Source: Acanthacorydalis orientalis
Taxonomy: Eukaryota > Arthropoda > Insecta > Megaloptera > Corydalidae
Assembly: GCA_034766995.1 (NCBI GenBank)
Contig: CM068314.1
Span: 34,364,208-34,428,207 of the forward strand
Direction of reading: 5' to 3'
DNA: 64,000 nt
In this document: positions 37,271 to 51,287 of the stretch, piece by piece
How the letters are laid out: each line of letters starts with the position of its first letter
Position numbering within the stretch: position 1 is the first letter of the stretch
Translations under genes and position numbers: made by a program
Notes under the pieces: generated by a model
Databases searched by the model: none
What the model saw: only the letters and a program-made list of their open reading frames with translations
What the model was told of the DNA's origin: nothing

Positions 37271-38564
37271 AAAGATATAAATTATGATATTACATAGAAT
37301 GTATCAAATATAAACGTATAAATCTATACCAACAAAAAGTGACAGAACACAGACAATAAAAATAATTGTTTTTATTGGTAATCAATTTAATTTATTATTG
37401 TATGAAATGTTATCAAATTTTCTATAATTATAAAAATAGCGTTAAATATTTATGTTTTTCATTTAAATTATATAAAATTATTTAGATAATTTAATTTGTT
37501 GAAAGTTCACAAACAATAGATTTTTACTGAAAAATTACAACTGTTGTAAACTTACACTCAGGATGTATTTTATTGATTCGCTGATGCTCTATATAGTTTA
37601 ATTTCTTTCTTCTTTTAATTTATTATTTTTCTGTAAAATTCAATAGACTTCTAAGATTTTTATTTAATATTATTTTAAGTCAGTCATTTTTTAATTCTTC
37701 TTTATCGTATCTTTTTTATTAAATTAAAAATAATGACAGAATAATAAATATAAATTATTGTCCACTTAATTTAATTTGTCAAAGTATAATTGTTTAAACA
37801 ATTTATAATGCATCAACAATGTGAGATGGAAATAAATAAAAAACATATTTTTTTCATAATTCAGTTATCTACTGTTTCATTTCACATCATTCAATTGCAT
37901 AATTATTTTATAAGTTTTTTCTTTTTATGTTCATAACCGTCATATATCTCAGCTATATAAAATGTCAAAATAAATTTAGGAAAAAAATATTTAATGATTT
38001 TTACTTAGAAAATGTTATTTGTTTTATGAAATATTTTTAAATTCTAATCGATTAATCCAGTTTATTTCTAATTATCTTTCATTATTCAAAACTATTTCCT
38101 ATTCATTTTTAACTTTTTTCAATATCATATAAAGAACACATTGAGTTTATTTCAAGAAATTATCCTATTTTTTAAAAAGTTTATAAAATATAAAAGAATT
38201 TTTAGAAAAAATTCCAATCATTTAAATATTACCATTGGTGTATTAATTTTCATAATTCAACAAATGATAACAATGTCATTATTTACTTTACTATAACAGT
38301 GTTTGCACTATTGAATGATAAGGGGTTAAAAACTAATTTTCATACAATCGACAGTCATTTGTACAAAATATTTTTTTTATAATTATATTGAAATTTTTTA
38401 TAAACTGGTTTCTGTACGAATAATAATCATGCATCTGTTTTGTCTAAATTCAAGTTTAAAGAATCTATTATAATATTTTTTTATATTTTGTGTTAAGTTG
38501 TAAATTGTAATCTAGATGAATTTAAAATGATGATGAATTGTAAATTGATGTCTTTCTCTTTTGC

Positions 38565-38566
<2 letters not shown>

Positions 38567-38597
<31 letters not shown>
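38567..38597. repeat. (TA)n microsatellite upstream of CFAP299 exon 2
   Basis: About 15 TA units some 210 bases before the acceptor. Confidence 0.95.
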
Positions 38598-38600
<3 letters not shown>

Positions 38601-38804
38601 TAAATTCAGATCAGAATTAATGATGGCTGTCCACTTAATTTACATGTAGCCAAATTATGAAGATTCTAATATCTACACAAAACTTAAAACTTCTTAAATA
38701 ATAAAATTTGTAATATTTATTAAAATATCTCCATTGTATAAAATAATATATTATACATTTAATGATATTTTATCATTTTATATTGTATATTTTTTCTGTT
38801 ACAG

Positions 38805-38982
38805 AAGTGCCGGAGAAACAATCTCTCGGAATGCTTTTTATGAACGTTTGGCTGCTGTAACAGAAGCAGTGTATCCAACACATAGACCGTACGTATCAGC
38901 TAGTGAAGGTATAAAAGCGACTGACCCATTTATACAACAGCTCGCCATGCGTGAACGTCTAAATCGTTTAGGTATACTTGCA
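38805..38982 (+). CDS. CFAP299: CFAP299, exon 2
   Basis: Starts after a strong acceptor, TTTTTCTGTTACAG, with A completing the split Arg codon. It continues SAGETISRNAFYERL, then AVYPTHRPYVSASEG, ATDPFIQQLAMRERLNR and LGILA. The block T-D-P-F-x-Q-x-L-A-x-R-E-R-x-N-R-L-G-I-L is diagnostic for the family. The donor is GCA|GTATGT at 38983, in phase 0. The intron before it is 9158 bp. Confidence 0.94.
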
Positions 38983-40125
38983 GTATGTATACAATTTTTA
39001 TTTTATCGTTTACTTTCTGGCTATTAATATCTACTATAAGAATTATGATCATATATGGTGAACTGTTTAATGCATTTCGTAAAATATATAAATTCGCATT
39101 GAAACAAAACGTTATTTTATACCACAAACAAAACATTTATTTCGCTCAGAAATGCACAGGTTATTTAAAAGTTATTATCAATGAAACATATCCAATTTGA
39201 ATAAATTTCATATAGCAAAGATATTATTATATCTGAAGAAGTAAATCACGGCACTACAAAGTTTTTTTTATTAAAACATACATTAACTCGCAGTTTAAAT
39301 GATATACTTGCTTAATTTTGAAAGTATTATGACTAATTAACAAAACTATTCTACAACTAAGAATTTTATTCGATAACTTTATTAACTTTTAACATATAAT
39401 AGTAAAATTATTACATACTTTCTGTTAATATAAAAAATAGCAAAGTTATTTACAATCCAAGATCTATTCACACCTTATTTAAAGAATGACTGTTTTTAAA
39501 CAAATTAATAGAATTGGATTTTATATTATGAATTTTTAAAATATAAAAAAGTCAATAATATGACACTATATTTATCTCTTCATAGTTTAATAGCAAAACG
39601 AAATGTATATAAGTGTGTGTATATAATTGTCATAATAAAAAAGCAATTAAATCTATAAATATTTAATAATTTGATAAGAATACGAAAAGGATGAAATTTT
39701 CAATATGCTACTTTTCGGACATCATCGTGTTCACTACTGTTGTACAAGGTTATGCCAACTGCTTCAGTAAGATATATAGTGATTTTTAATGTTAAGATTG
39801 GCACTTCAAAATCCTAAAACAATAATAAAATATTATATTTTAATTCAAAACAGAGTTATATTTGATTCAATTTCAAGGCACAAACTTAATTTTTACACCC
39901 AATATATATAATTACGTTACCTTAAATTCTGAAAAATATAAATTTAATAAATTTTGAAGGAATTATTATTCCTATAAAAAATGAAAAAAATGTCAATTTA
40001 GGTGTAAATTCAAATACATTGATCAATGATTAGTGGTCATTGTTATTGAATCTAATTCCACAACTACTACTAGTATTTCTTATAAATAGCTAGTTTTCAA
40101 AAATACTAAACCTTTATAAAGTATT

Positions 40126-40135
40126 TTATATATAC

Positions 40136-40167
<32 letters not shown>

Positions 40168-40183
40168 GTACATATATGTATAT

Positions 40184-40215
<32 letters not shown>
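40126..40215. repeat. TATA/TACA/TATG block
   Basis: TA runs with TACATA, TATGTA and TACATG interruptions. Confidence 0.95.
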
Positions 40216-40612
40216 TCATATGGATGATTGGTATGAGTATATTTGTGGTTACGACAAAATTACGAAAACTGTACGTTCATTATAAATAATAGTCTAATTT
40301 TTCTGCTTTAATATTCTCTATTACATTGTATGTCTACGGAATGAAAATATTTTAGTATGTTTTTTGCTTTAATGAGATTAGATGCTGTTTTTTGTATTAG
40401 CCATAATATCTTAATGAAAAAAAGCTTACTGTTATATATAACAGTAGATAAATATATTATAATAAATTTTAATTTTTATTATTTATCACAGTCATTTCGG
40501 AAATAAAAATACAACATTACTATTATAACTGCCTTGTTTCGTTATTTAGAGTACTCGACTATTGTTTTCATACTTTTCTCAAATGTAATTCAACAGGTGA
40601 GCATTTAATCTC

Positions 40613-40623
40613 TCCCCCCCTTC

Positions 40624-40657
<34 letters not shown>

Positions 40658-40659
40658 TA
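40613..40659. repeat. (CT)n(TA)n microsatellite
   Basis: A C8 run, about nine CT units and then about nine TA units. Confidence 0.95.
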
Positions 40660-40929
40660 TTTATGAAATGATTTCAATGTGAAAGTTTCTGAGATACTTA
40701 ATACTCTACCACAAGTTGATAGGTATTCTGTTTTTCCATGACACCATGAATAAAACATTTTCCATTATATCAGAATTTTTACAAATGAGTATATAACGCC
40801 TGAAGATATTTGCGACAGTGGAATAATGAGACTGCGAAATATTGTGTGTATAAATAAAAAAAACTTATGGTATAGAAAACATATATGTTTATTTAAATTA
40901 GAATCATTGTTTCAACGTATACAAATACA

Positions 40930-40932
<3 letters not shown>

Positions 40933-40991
<59 letters not shown>

Positions 40992-40999
40992 TACATACA
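40933..40999. repeat. (TA)n with TACA tail
   Basis: About 26 TA units and three TACA units. Confidence 0.95.
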
Positions 41000-41981
41000 A
41001 TACGTAGATAAACTGTTTTTATTTTTTTATTATTCATCTGTAACATTATTCAAAATCAAAAATCTGACATTTTAAATATAAACTGAAACTGAAGAATATT
41101 TTTTGTATCTCTACGAACAAAAGTATATAGAAGGAACAACCTTCTTTAAGAGTACAAAACTTATTATATTAAATTATAATTATATAGCTATATTTAGATG
41201 GAACAGAATAATGTTAATGAATAGACCGGATACTAAAAAAGTAGCGATTGTATAAAAGAAAAACCATGTTCATTCTATAAGATCATAATAATTAGAGAAT
41301 AAAAATATAACGTAAAAACCATAATTAGAAGTTAATTAGAATATAAAACCGATCTCTTGCAAACACTTGTATGCAATGGATTTTCTATAAAGTTTGTTTA
41401 TTTTCATAGTTTTACTCTATACTAATTAAATTAAAAAATAATTAATACACATTTCTGATTAAAATAACAAATATATGTGATCATAAGAACCTATTAAACT
41501 TCAGCATTGATTTTAGAATTAAATGCATTATGTTATTATTTCATGTACATAAATTAAATTTATCTTCATAAATAAACATGTTGATGCATATTGTTCTGTA
41601 ATTAGTACATTTATATACAAAGTATATTACGAATAAATTAAATATTATTTTATTTAGAAGAGCAGAAGTAAAAAAATATAATATGATTTTATTCTATTAG
41701 ATACTTATATTTCCATTCGAGAATTTAGAATATTGAGTAAACATATTTCTTGAATTCTAGATTATTAAGATTTTTTATAACCATATTGATAAACGTTTCA
41801 AATATTTTTCGTTCTAATTATTTTATAACGTTGTTTCTTTTTAAATACTTTGAGAGTTTTTTACATACAAATATACTAGTTTCCTTGGAGGACAGAATTT
41901 ACTACAAAAAAATGTTTACAGGTATGAAATATTATTTATAATTCATAAAAAAAATAATATAATATATGTATATATGTACCC

Positions 41982-42013
<32 letters not shown>

Positions 42014-42350
42014 ACAAATTTCTAACTTTGTACAGTTATATAATACTTCTAGTAATATTATATTATATTTTTAATAGGAAAATTACCATCTAGTATTACT
42101 AAATTTTTAATTTGTTAATACATATTATATATATATATATATATATATGAAAAAATCATAAAAAAAATTCAATTTACTAAATAAATGTAAGTATTTTTGT
42201 AACATAGTTTTAAAATATGTAAATTGCCTATGTATACATTTTAACTTATTTTGGTACTTAGGGAACAACAAAATCAATGATGCTAGTCTAAAGAATTTCA
42301 ATGAAATAACGTAGAAGTATTACATACGTGCACACCCATATACACATAGG

Positions 42351-42359
42351 CACACACAC

Positions 42360-42442
<83 letters not shown>
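42351..42442. repeat. Compound CA/GT/TA microsatellite
   Basis: CACACACACGTGTGTGTG, itself a palindrome, followed by TA, then GT, then TA runs. Confidence 0.95.
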
Positions 42443-42443
<1 letters not shown>

Positions 42444-42998
42444 TCACCTGGAGAACTTCAATATTCTCTTAAATATATTATAATAATATGTAAAACGGAT
42501 AAAACTGCGTAGGTTATTAAGAATATTATAAAAGTTTCAGTTGTAGCATTAATCTGAACGACTCTAATATTATAGAAGATTTTGTAACATGATGAAGGCG
42601 CGAGTGGCGAATGTTTCGTTGCTGTAAACTCACTTAAGCTGTGTTAATAAACGTTGGTCGTTGTAATTCGTGATATAGAAAAAAAACAGCTCACATTTAA
42701 CTGTTATGGTACAATTGGTATATTACAGTAATTCTACGACGTTGCTTTTAAACGTAATACGTGTTTCTTTTACCCTCTTATATATTTTTACGACTTTTTA
42801 CTTTTGGTTTTAAGAGACTGATTAAAATCCAGAACAGTTTTTTATATATTTTTCGTTCGTAGGATTTGATAATTCTCAAAAGCTTTGTACAAGTAGTTAG
42901 TTTTGTGCGTATAATTTTATTATTTAATATTTATTATTTAAATTTCTTCGATCTTGAAAGTTGATTAATGCCTATGACTCTTTGTTTATCTCTTTCTT

Positions 42999-43030
<32 letters not shown>

Positions 43031-43647
43031 ATCATTTATTAAATGTCCTTCTAAATTTAAAATCTCTATTACGTAACTTTAACTTCTATTGATTTTTATT
43101 TGGTAACTAGAGTATTTTATATAACTTTGGATTCATTAAAGTTTATCTTGTCTTATGCTTCATTTTATGCTGAAGTGCAGTGATGCTTGTAAAGGGAAAT
43201 GACTAAATTGACAGTGAATTTTAAATGAAGAGTAATTTAGTTGTAGTAAATAAAACAAGTATCGTAAAAAAGATATCTCTGGTTTAATTCTTTTACTTGA
43301 AGATGTTTATTTTTTATTAGATAAATCTTATTATCTACTACTTCAGCTGTAGAAATTTGTATGTAGTATTTAAAAATCAATTACTTCTTGTATGCTACAG
43401 ATTCAGTTAAATACAAAAAGTAATAATTTTGATATCTGTGCTTGATTATCTTAAATACTTTTCATATCAATGTAAACCATTTTGTAAAAAAATATTTTTA
43501 AAACTATTTTATTTAATCGATTATATAAAAACGAATGATACCATATAATCCATTAGTTCTTCTACTTCGATTACAAAATTTTTCAATTCAAAATAGAATC
43601 AAATATTGTAAAATCTAAACACAATAGTAGAAATTATGTATACCATT

Positions 43648-43679
<32 letters not shown>

Positions 43680-43832
43680 TTAGTAAGTTATATAATTATA
43701 TATTTTTTTGAGTGCATTACTAGTAATAAGTTAATTAAAAAAAATATTGAATATAAAGAAATATTTATTAATTATATTTCCGTTTTCGAAAATTCACAAA
43801 TGTTATCTTCCGGAATAAATAAAATTATCTTT

Positions 43833-43995
43833 ATATATATATATATATATACATATATATACATATATATATATATACATATATATATATACATATATAT
43901 ATATACATATATATATATACACATATATATATATATACATATATATATACATATATATATATATATACATGTGTGAAGGTATGTATGTATGTATT
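43833..43995. repeat. TATA/TACA block, about 160 bp
   Basis: TA runs interrupted by TACATA at roughly 10-20-base steps, ending in TATG units. Confidence 0.95.
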
Positions 43996-45115
43996 TACAT
44001 AAGTAAACGTGTATGAGTAGGTTGATTTAAAGATCGAGAAACATTTCTGAAATGAATGTTGTAAAACACGTTTTCTTCTTCTAAAACAGAATTTACATAG
44101 AAGCCGACGTTTTCTTAAAAGTGGGTTTTTCAACTACAAGATATAAATCGGAAAGTACTTGACCGCTCTTAAGACTAATTGACCTCAATAAAATGTCCAT
44201 TTTATCGTTCAGTTACACCGGCTCCTTACTTTAGAAGAACAGAGATATTCTTGGTAATAAAAGGAATCCATCACAACGACGAAAGCAAAATCATATGCAA
44301 AGTAATAAAATTGAGTATTTATCTTCATTTCAAATATGCGTCTATAAATTTTGTTCAGAAACCGTAACACCGGTTCACTAATAAAATCGATTTAATTTAG
44401 ATTGTACGTAAATGTCGCGGTGAATAATTTGCAAACACTCTGGTTTGCCTACGATTTAATGTAAACTATGTTATTTATTTGAAGTGCTATAAATCTCCTT
44501 AGATTCGATGAAAATTTATTGTTAAACGTAAACCTGTAGACGTTGTTAATTATTTCATAAAACCGTTTTTGATGAACATCTTTGGTGTTATATGTAAATA
44601 TGTTAACAATTACAGGAACAATTTTCATTTTTATATAAAATAATAGAAGATGTATACATTTTCAATATTTTTTTACTCGTTATATAATTGTTATGTATCG
44701 TACTTATTAATGTTATTAAATAATATTCAAATTGTTCTATTTTCATAATAATTCATTCAAAAATTCTAATTAATTTCAATCATTTTTTCAATAAAAATAT
44801 ATATTCTCAATCTATTACTTTTCATAGTAACTATAACATCTCTTTTTATAATCTTTCTTTCCTTATATCAGTATATTAAATCTCTTTCAGGAATTCATTT
44901 ATTAGATAATATTATTATTTATTTTTTCCTTATACTTTCATTCATTTTTTAATTGAAAGTTAAACTTTTATTTCTTATATTTCTATTTTATTTTTATACT
45001 AAGTACAAAAAATCACTGAAAAATAGATACTAGGAATATAATATAAAAATAATTTTAATGGAAATATTCTAAAGAAGTCAAAATATTAATCAAAAGTCAT
45101 CTGCAGCCACCTCTA

Positions 45116-45153
45116 TTCTTTCTCTCTCACTCCCTCTCTCTGTATCTCTCTCA

Positions 45154-45219
<66 letters not shown>
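45116..45219. repeat. (CT)n and (TA)n compound microsatellite
   Basis: CT-rich stretch followed by two TA runs around a GTGTG step. Confidence 0.95.
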
Positions 45220-45222
<3 letters not shown>

Positions 45223-46068
45223 CATGAAATAATGAGAAAACAGATGAAAACAGATGAGAATGAGACATTAATGTTTTACATACAATATATACAATATACA
45301 GTTTAAATAAAAAATAAAAAAAAGGTTTAAGAGGTCTCAATATTCACTTACGTTTTTATTTTTAATTAGCGAATTTTAATAAGAAATTATTGTTTATAAT
45401 TAATGAGGGAATGAAATGGAATTAAAAAGCACTCAGAATGAAGATTTAATTATTTCACGAAAATTACTTTAGAACATCCGATTGACCTCGCAAAGAGCAG
45501 GTATTTTTTTAATATTTCTTATAGGAGTACCTTAATACTAAATTGTTTTATTTTTTGCAAAAGCTAAAAACTTTTCGTTAATTTTATCGATTAAGAAATC
45601 TTATTGTTCATAGAATTTATGTTTACGCGTTCACATTTAATATTATGGACCTTAAACAATAAACTCAAAACGGAGGCAAATATATTTATTACTAACTACC
45701 GTCATTTAAAACAATTTGTCGACTACATTCTATAAGAGAGATGCTATATGTCCAATATTTTGTCAGTCGTTTAGATAAAGTCTAAGTATGTATGTTATTT
45801 TTTTGTTAAAAATGAATTTGATGTATTTATAACATAAAGTACTGGATGATTGTAAGATTAACTATGTATTTAAATTAACCAAATATTTGTGCTTACTCTA
45901 TAAATAAATTTTTCGATTCGTTTTATATTTATTACTCATTTTAATTTCAATACCGTGTTTGTCTACTTTCTTAATAATCTCTACAGTTATATTAGGAGGT
46001 TTTGAGTCAGTTAAAATTATATTTATTTATTAAAGAAAAATAATATTTAAAAGAATATTTTTTTTATT

Positions 46069-46091
46069 ATATATATATATATATATATATG

Positions 46092-46125
<34 letters not shown>
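46069..46125. repeat. (TA)n microsatellite with interruptions
   Basis: Two TA runs broken by TGTATAATA. Confidence 0.95.
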
Positions 46126-46127
<2 letters not shown>

Positions 46128-46591
46128 TAGCATATACTAATAAATATATGTATATATGTGTGCGTGCGTTTATTACATGTACTTACAAATAATCGAAGTC
46201 AGCAGCAAACTAAATATTATTTCATGATTAACATATTCATAAGCGTTCGCATTATATACGGTATTGTGTTTCAAATTTACCGAAAATTACAATATAGCTT
46301 TCAATAAAATTTCTTTAGAGAATATTAAAATAACATATCGGTGAAATGAATAAATTTCTGAAATATATGAATAAATTCCTAAAATATGGTAATTATATCG
46401 ATATGAAAGATTTAAAATATCACTTAACAAGCTTAAAATTACATTTTTTTATATAATGGACGATTTTATTTTAGTTCAATGTTATTCATAAAAAAGTTTA
46501 ACAAAAAAAAATACCCCAATACATTCAACACTGATAATAATTTATTCTTCCATAAAATTTATGAATAAAATTTTAAACTAATTGTTAATTA

Positions 46592-46597
<6 letters not shown>

Positions 46598-46661
<64 letters not shown>

Positions 46662-46663
46662 TG
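46598..46663. repeat. (TA)n microsatellite
   Basis: About 28 TA units ending in TACATATATG. Confidence 0.95.
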
Positions 46664-46978
46664 TAATGAAATATAAACCAATGAGTCTTCTATCTCGAAA
46701 AAAAAACGATAAATAATACAATAATTTATATAAGACCCCTAACTCTTTCCTTGACGTTCCGCAAATAAAATAAAAGATAACAAATCTCTGATGGATTGCT
46801 CGATTTCTGAATTTCAAGAGCATCAACGTTTATCAGATCAACTTATATTGTGCCTATTTTGCAACTTTCGTTCAATCTGCTGAAAACATTTGTCGCCCAC
46901 ATGGCACATGACTTTCCAGGTGTGATAATAATCATTAAATTGAACGAACGAAAGTATATATTTATTTTTTTCATTTAG

Positions 46979-47009
46979 GTATATGTGTGTGTATATATAT
47001 ATATTATAT

Positions 47010-47055
<46 letters not shown>
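46979..47055. repeat. (TA)n microsatellite with GT start
   Basis: GTGTGTG step then broken and pure TA runs. Confidence 0.95.
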
Positions 47056-47056
<1 letters not shown>

Positions 47057-47714
47057 TTTGTTTTCTTATAAATTAATTTCTTAAATGAATTTCAAAAATA
47101 TTTTTCATTTTAAGTACTGAAAAATATTAATTGGAAATTACAAATTGTTTAAATATGCATTTTTTAACGATAACATATTTAGTATATAATATAAAAAAAA
47201 TCTAATTAAAAACTACGCTGTCTATAGCACAACAAAGATCATGCTTAAAGCATTATAAATTAATTTTTTTATACTTTTCTATCGCCAGAACTTTCAGCGA
47301 ATAATGATTAAAATCGAAATTTACTGATATTTAGGTTTTGTATTTATAAATCAAGCGAGAAAGTTCTGAAATACACTTGTAGACAAAAAAAAAACACAAG
47401 TGTCTACAACGAATGCTACTTGAATTAACTGGATTAATTAAAAAATCGTGAAGCTTTGATTGATGAATTTCAATTATGAATAACAAATATCACGGAAAAA
47501 ATCCTGGTATAGTTCTTTTCGAACGTGTAACTTTAAGATGTAAAGTTTTTGAATTCATTAAAATTTATGATTATTTTAATTTACTCGCTTCGAGATGAAA
47601 AATACGAACGCAGTTTGAATATAAGACCGATCATCTGAATTTATATTCAATATTATATTTTCATTGTACTCTTTTATCAGACTTCATTTATGATACAATA
47701 AACGGAAAGATTAT

Positions 47715-47719
<5 letters not shown>

Positions 47720-47775
<56 letters not shown>
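47720..47775. repeat. (TA)n microsatellite
   Basis: About 27 TA units. Confidence 0.95.
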
Positions 47776-47776
<1 letters not shown>

Positions 47777-47872
47777 TAAAATATAACTTCAACTTAGTTT
47801 TAAAATATTTATATTCTTTTAGAAGCTTTTTGCATGGGTTTTACCATAAAAGTACGATACATTCCTTTCATA

Positions 47873-47875
47873 TAT

Positions 47876-47942
<67 letters not shown>
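47873..47942. repeat. (TA)n microsatellite
   Basis: TACATACA start followed by about 28 TA units. Confidence 0.95.
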
Positions 47943-47953
<11 letters not shown>

Positions 47954-48040
47954 CATTTGAATGTATTTTGATATTCATTTCTATTATTCTATTTCCTTCC
48001 AAGAAAACTGTTTGAAGTAAACTGAAGAATTTTCATATTA

Positions 48041-48087
48041 ATTGCTTTAAATTATAATTACATACGTATTGCTTTAAATTATAATTA
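48041..48087. repeat. 27-bp-step direct repeat
   Basis: ATTGCTTTAAATTATAATTA occurs at 48041-48060 and again at 48068-48087, separated by CATACGT. A small, recent-looking local duplication in a CFAP299 intron. Confidence 0.85.
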
Positions 48088-48339
48088 TTTTAAAAAACCA
48101 TGCAAATCTTAAAACTATTTTTTATCAGTCAGTTAATATTACTACTTTAGTAATACTGGTGTAAATGAGTTTTTGAATGAATATTATACTATTCTTAAAA
48201 TACACAAAATATATTAAAAATACCAATAAATATAATTAGATTCATTTTAAATTGAAACAAAATTATTTTATATGTAAATTAACTTAAACGTTCTTTTTTG
48301 TAATTGTATATAAATGGTAATAAGATATTGGATTAACTG

Positions 48340-48370
<31 letters not shown>

Positions 48371-49173
48371 TATCATACGTATATGATCCAAAAATGTCAC
48401 GTAATTATTTATAATTTAATTATATAAATTATATTTTAAAGTTTGGTAAGTTAAATTTTACATTTTACATTTTGCAATTATTTCTAAAATAAAAAAAAAA
48501 CAAAACAAAAAGGCACTAAAAGAAATTTAATCTAACATAAAATTGTTTACAATTAAAAAAAATGAAATGATAAAAATGAGTCATTATTTTTTGTAATATT
48601 TTATTATTTTATTTTTTTTTAATTTTTTGTAACACTAAAATGAATAACAAATTATATTGTATTATGGAATTATTAGATCAAATATAATATAATAAATTAA
48701 ATTATTCTAGAAATCGTTAAGAGATCTTAGATAGAACACGATTTTTTATTAGAATTCGTATTTAAATACTAATTTGACCTTAAAGTAATCCATTCAAGAC
48801 TATTTTTTATTTTAAAACTAAACACTCTTCCTCATGTTTACCGTTGGTATTACATAATATTGATTAAAATGCATTATTTACATTAATACAAAAATTTATA
48901 ACATACACGCAACATCTAAAATATTATATTTATATATATATATATATATACAAATATATCTATACATACATATATATGTATGTATGCATATGCGGAATAA
49001 AACTGCTATTTTTGTCCTATTTCACTCATGAGGTGATTTTATAGTCTATGTAGTGGGCTTATGGTGTAAGATTTTTTTTAGAAATACATATGTAAGTATA
49101 TATGTATGTAAATATGTATGTATATATATATTTGTATATATATACTTGAATAAACTGAATATTTTACTTCTAG

Positions 49174-49371
49174 ACAATCATATTCTTGCGGCATTTTACA
49201 AAACGTGGTTTTGAGATATCTGGTTATATTGATTTCGCACATCGGTTGAATACTGAAAATTGGGTACCTTTTTTTGAAGGAAAATTGAGATTGTGGCCGA
49301 GAGAAGATGATTTGGCATATTTTCATTGGCGTAATAGTCAAAGTTTTTGTAACTCATCGCCGAATTTTAAG
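49174..49371 (+). CDS. CFAP299: CFAP299, exon 3
   Basis: Follows the acceptor TTTTACTTCTAG. It encodes 66 residues: TIIFLRHFTKRGFEISGYID, FAHRLNTENWVPFFEGK and PREDDLAYFHWRN, ending SSPNFK. The GFEISGYIDFAHRLxTENxxPFF block is highly conserved in CFAP299. It begins and ends in phase 0, with donor AAG|GTATCT. The intron before it is 10191 bp and the one after 2402 bp. No stops or frame shifts are present. Confidence 0.94.
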
Positions 49372-49740
49372 GTATCTATATTAATTGTCAACAAATATAC
49401 AACTGCAAATAATCTTTTTAAAACTTCTTACTAATTAGTGTTTAATAACAAACATAAATTGATTTTTAATTATATACTATAGTCTAAAATATTTCTTGGA
49501 AATATTTTATGAAAATCACCGTTTATTTTATGCATCGCTTAACAAATATAAAAGTTCTGACGCTTTCATGTGTCAAGATAACAACAGTCTAAATTAATGA
49601 TATCTTTCAGGTTTATTTTTTACTTCTTTACTAAAGTTTTTATTTTTACAAAAGTCAAATCTTAAAATTATATCAAAGACAGAAAATAAATAATTAATTA
49701 GAATGTTTTTCTTCCAGAATTTAATTACAAATAATTGTGA

Positions 49741-49774
49741 TTATATATATATATATATATATATTTGTGTATAC

Positions 49775-49804
<30 letters not shown>
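49741..49804. repeat. (TA)n microsatellite
   Basis: Two TA runs around TTGTGTATACG. Confidence 0.95.
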
Positions 49805-49810
<6 letters not shown>

Positions 49811-49979
49811 TTATTTATGTGTGCATACAAATAGAATAGAATATAATTACATATAAATTATTAATGAGGAACAAATCAGAATCAATCAATTGAAATCCAT
49901 GTTGATAGTAAACTATAAGGTGCCTTAGAATTGTAGACTGTGTGAATATAGATATATAGATACATGGTACAAGAGATAC

Positions 49980-50117
49980 TCTTGGGAAATTTGTTCGTGT
50001 GAAGTTGGTATGCCGGAAACGGACGTGCGATTGGTTTAGACAGGTGATAACCATTGTCGTTGAACGTGGTCGCCATTGTTGAAACCATGGACTCAAGTTG
50101 AGAATCATTTCAAACAT
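49980..50117 (-). other. Unassigned open frame with possible splice donor, minus strand
   Basis: On the minus strand an ATG at 50117 opens 46 codons (MFEMILNLSPWFQQWRP at its start), reaching a possible donor GTATCT in phase 0. The patch is richer in GC than its surroundings. It lies in the NOS intron on the NOS strand and would be phase-compatible with the exon at 22183, so an alternative NOS 5' exon is conceivable. An overlapping second frame from 50088 (MVSTMATTFNDNGYHL) is equally open, which weakens the case. Not recognised as any family. Confidence 0.2.
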
Positions 50118-50517
50118 TTCATATAAATTTCTGTTGAAAATATTTTCTTTTTATATTATTTAAATTGTATAATATATAATATTTATAATAATTTTGATTT
50201 AATAATTCATAATTTAAATATTTACTGAAAACGTAAATATGGTACTACGGAAATTATTTAATGTTTATTAACTATAATTAAAACGGTTGATAAAATACAT
50301 TTTCTTAAAATTAGCATTGAATTTTAAATTATTACAATAAAATTTATTTCTCTATGTTAACTTTAATTCATTGTACAATATCCATAGATTATTCAACCCC
50401 CTTAGCTCTTTTACACATAAGATGAATAGATTATTACTTATAGTGTATGAAAATTAATGTTCTCTAATCCTCTTCAAAATTAGTGGGCAATAGGGATTAT
50501 CAAATATGTACAATTAT

Positions 50518-50531
50518 GCATACATATATAT

Positions 50532-50611
<80 letters not shown>
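50518..50611. repeat. TATA/TACA inverted block
   Basis: Two TACATATATA...TA runs around GTATATACACATACA. Confidence 0.94.
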
Positions 50612-50612
<1 letters not shown>

Positions 50613-50842
50613 ATTTATAATGCTCCACAATATCTTATAATACCCTATAACACAATTCTAATCATTTTCTAAAATTATGTTTCATATTCTATATCAATCA
50701 TTATTGAAATCTATTTGAATGCAAATATTATTCAAATAGATTTTATTTATAATATTTATAAATAAAACTTATGAATTGAACTTTCATAAAAATATTGCAT
50801 TTCGAATATTTTCTTTCTGTATAATATACTTTATGTATACTA

Positions 50843-51287
50843 CAGTAAACCCTCTTATAACGTGGTACTCTCATAACGAGATTTCCATATAACACGTAGC
50901 AAAAATTGCGACATCCCTCCTATAACGCGGGACTCATACAACACGGTTCTATATAATACAACTTAATTAGCTTAAACAGTCTCCCTGTGGTTTGAATTTT
51001 TTTATTACTCTTACGGTTCAAATTAATGGGGAATTCCCCTATTTTTTTCGCATGCACGTACATCACCATTTTTCAATTTCATTTGTCAGTGAATTCCCCG
51101 TAAACGCAGAAACGATGCAGAATTGCTGTTTTTTTTATCGAAACTAACAACATTGTGCTCTGAGAATGCAGTTTTTATATTACTCAGAACGAATCAACCT
51201 GATTTATATTACTTACTTCTGAGTTTCACTTAACGCGGTTTCCATATAACGCAGTACGAATTAATCGCGTTATAGGAAGGTTGACTG
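50843..51287. mobile_element. pogo/Tigger-like non-autonomous DNA transposon (445 bp)
   Basis: Flanked by TA on both sides (50841-50842 and 51288-51289), the target duplication of the Tc1/mariner superfamily. The left end reads CAGTAAACCCTCTTATAACG. The reverse complement of the right end reads CAGTCAACCTTCCTATAACG. The termini agree at 18 of the first 22 bases. Related TATAACGCGG-type boxes recur inward at both ends. Termini of this form, CAGTxAACCTCTxTATAACG, are typical of insect pogo/Tigger elements. No transposase frame is present, so it would depend on an enzyme supplied elsewhere. It lies in CFAP299 intron 3. Confidence 0.85.

Larger units (their letters stand above)
29715..38804. other. 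CFAP299 intron 1 interior
   Basis: AT-rich intron with many (TA)n tracts. Two stretches of raised complexity are noted, an open minus-strand frame at 32859-33050 and a GC-raised island about 33255-33600; neither is identified. No other exon recognised. Confidence 0.55.
38983..49173. other. CFAP299 intron 2
   Basis: AT-rich intron. Several (TA)n tracts, a (CT)n(TA)n tract at 40.6 kb, compound CA/GT/TA repeats at 42.35 kb and a GC-raised patch at about 42585-42670. No recognisable exon on either strand. Confidence 0.55.
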
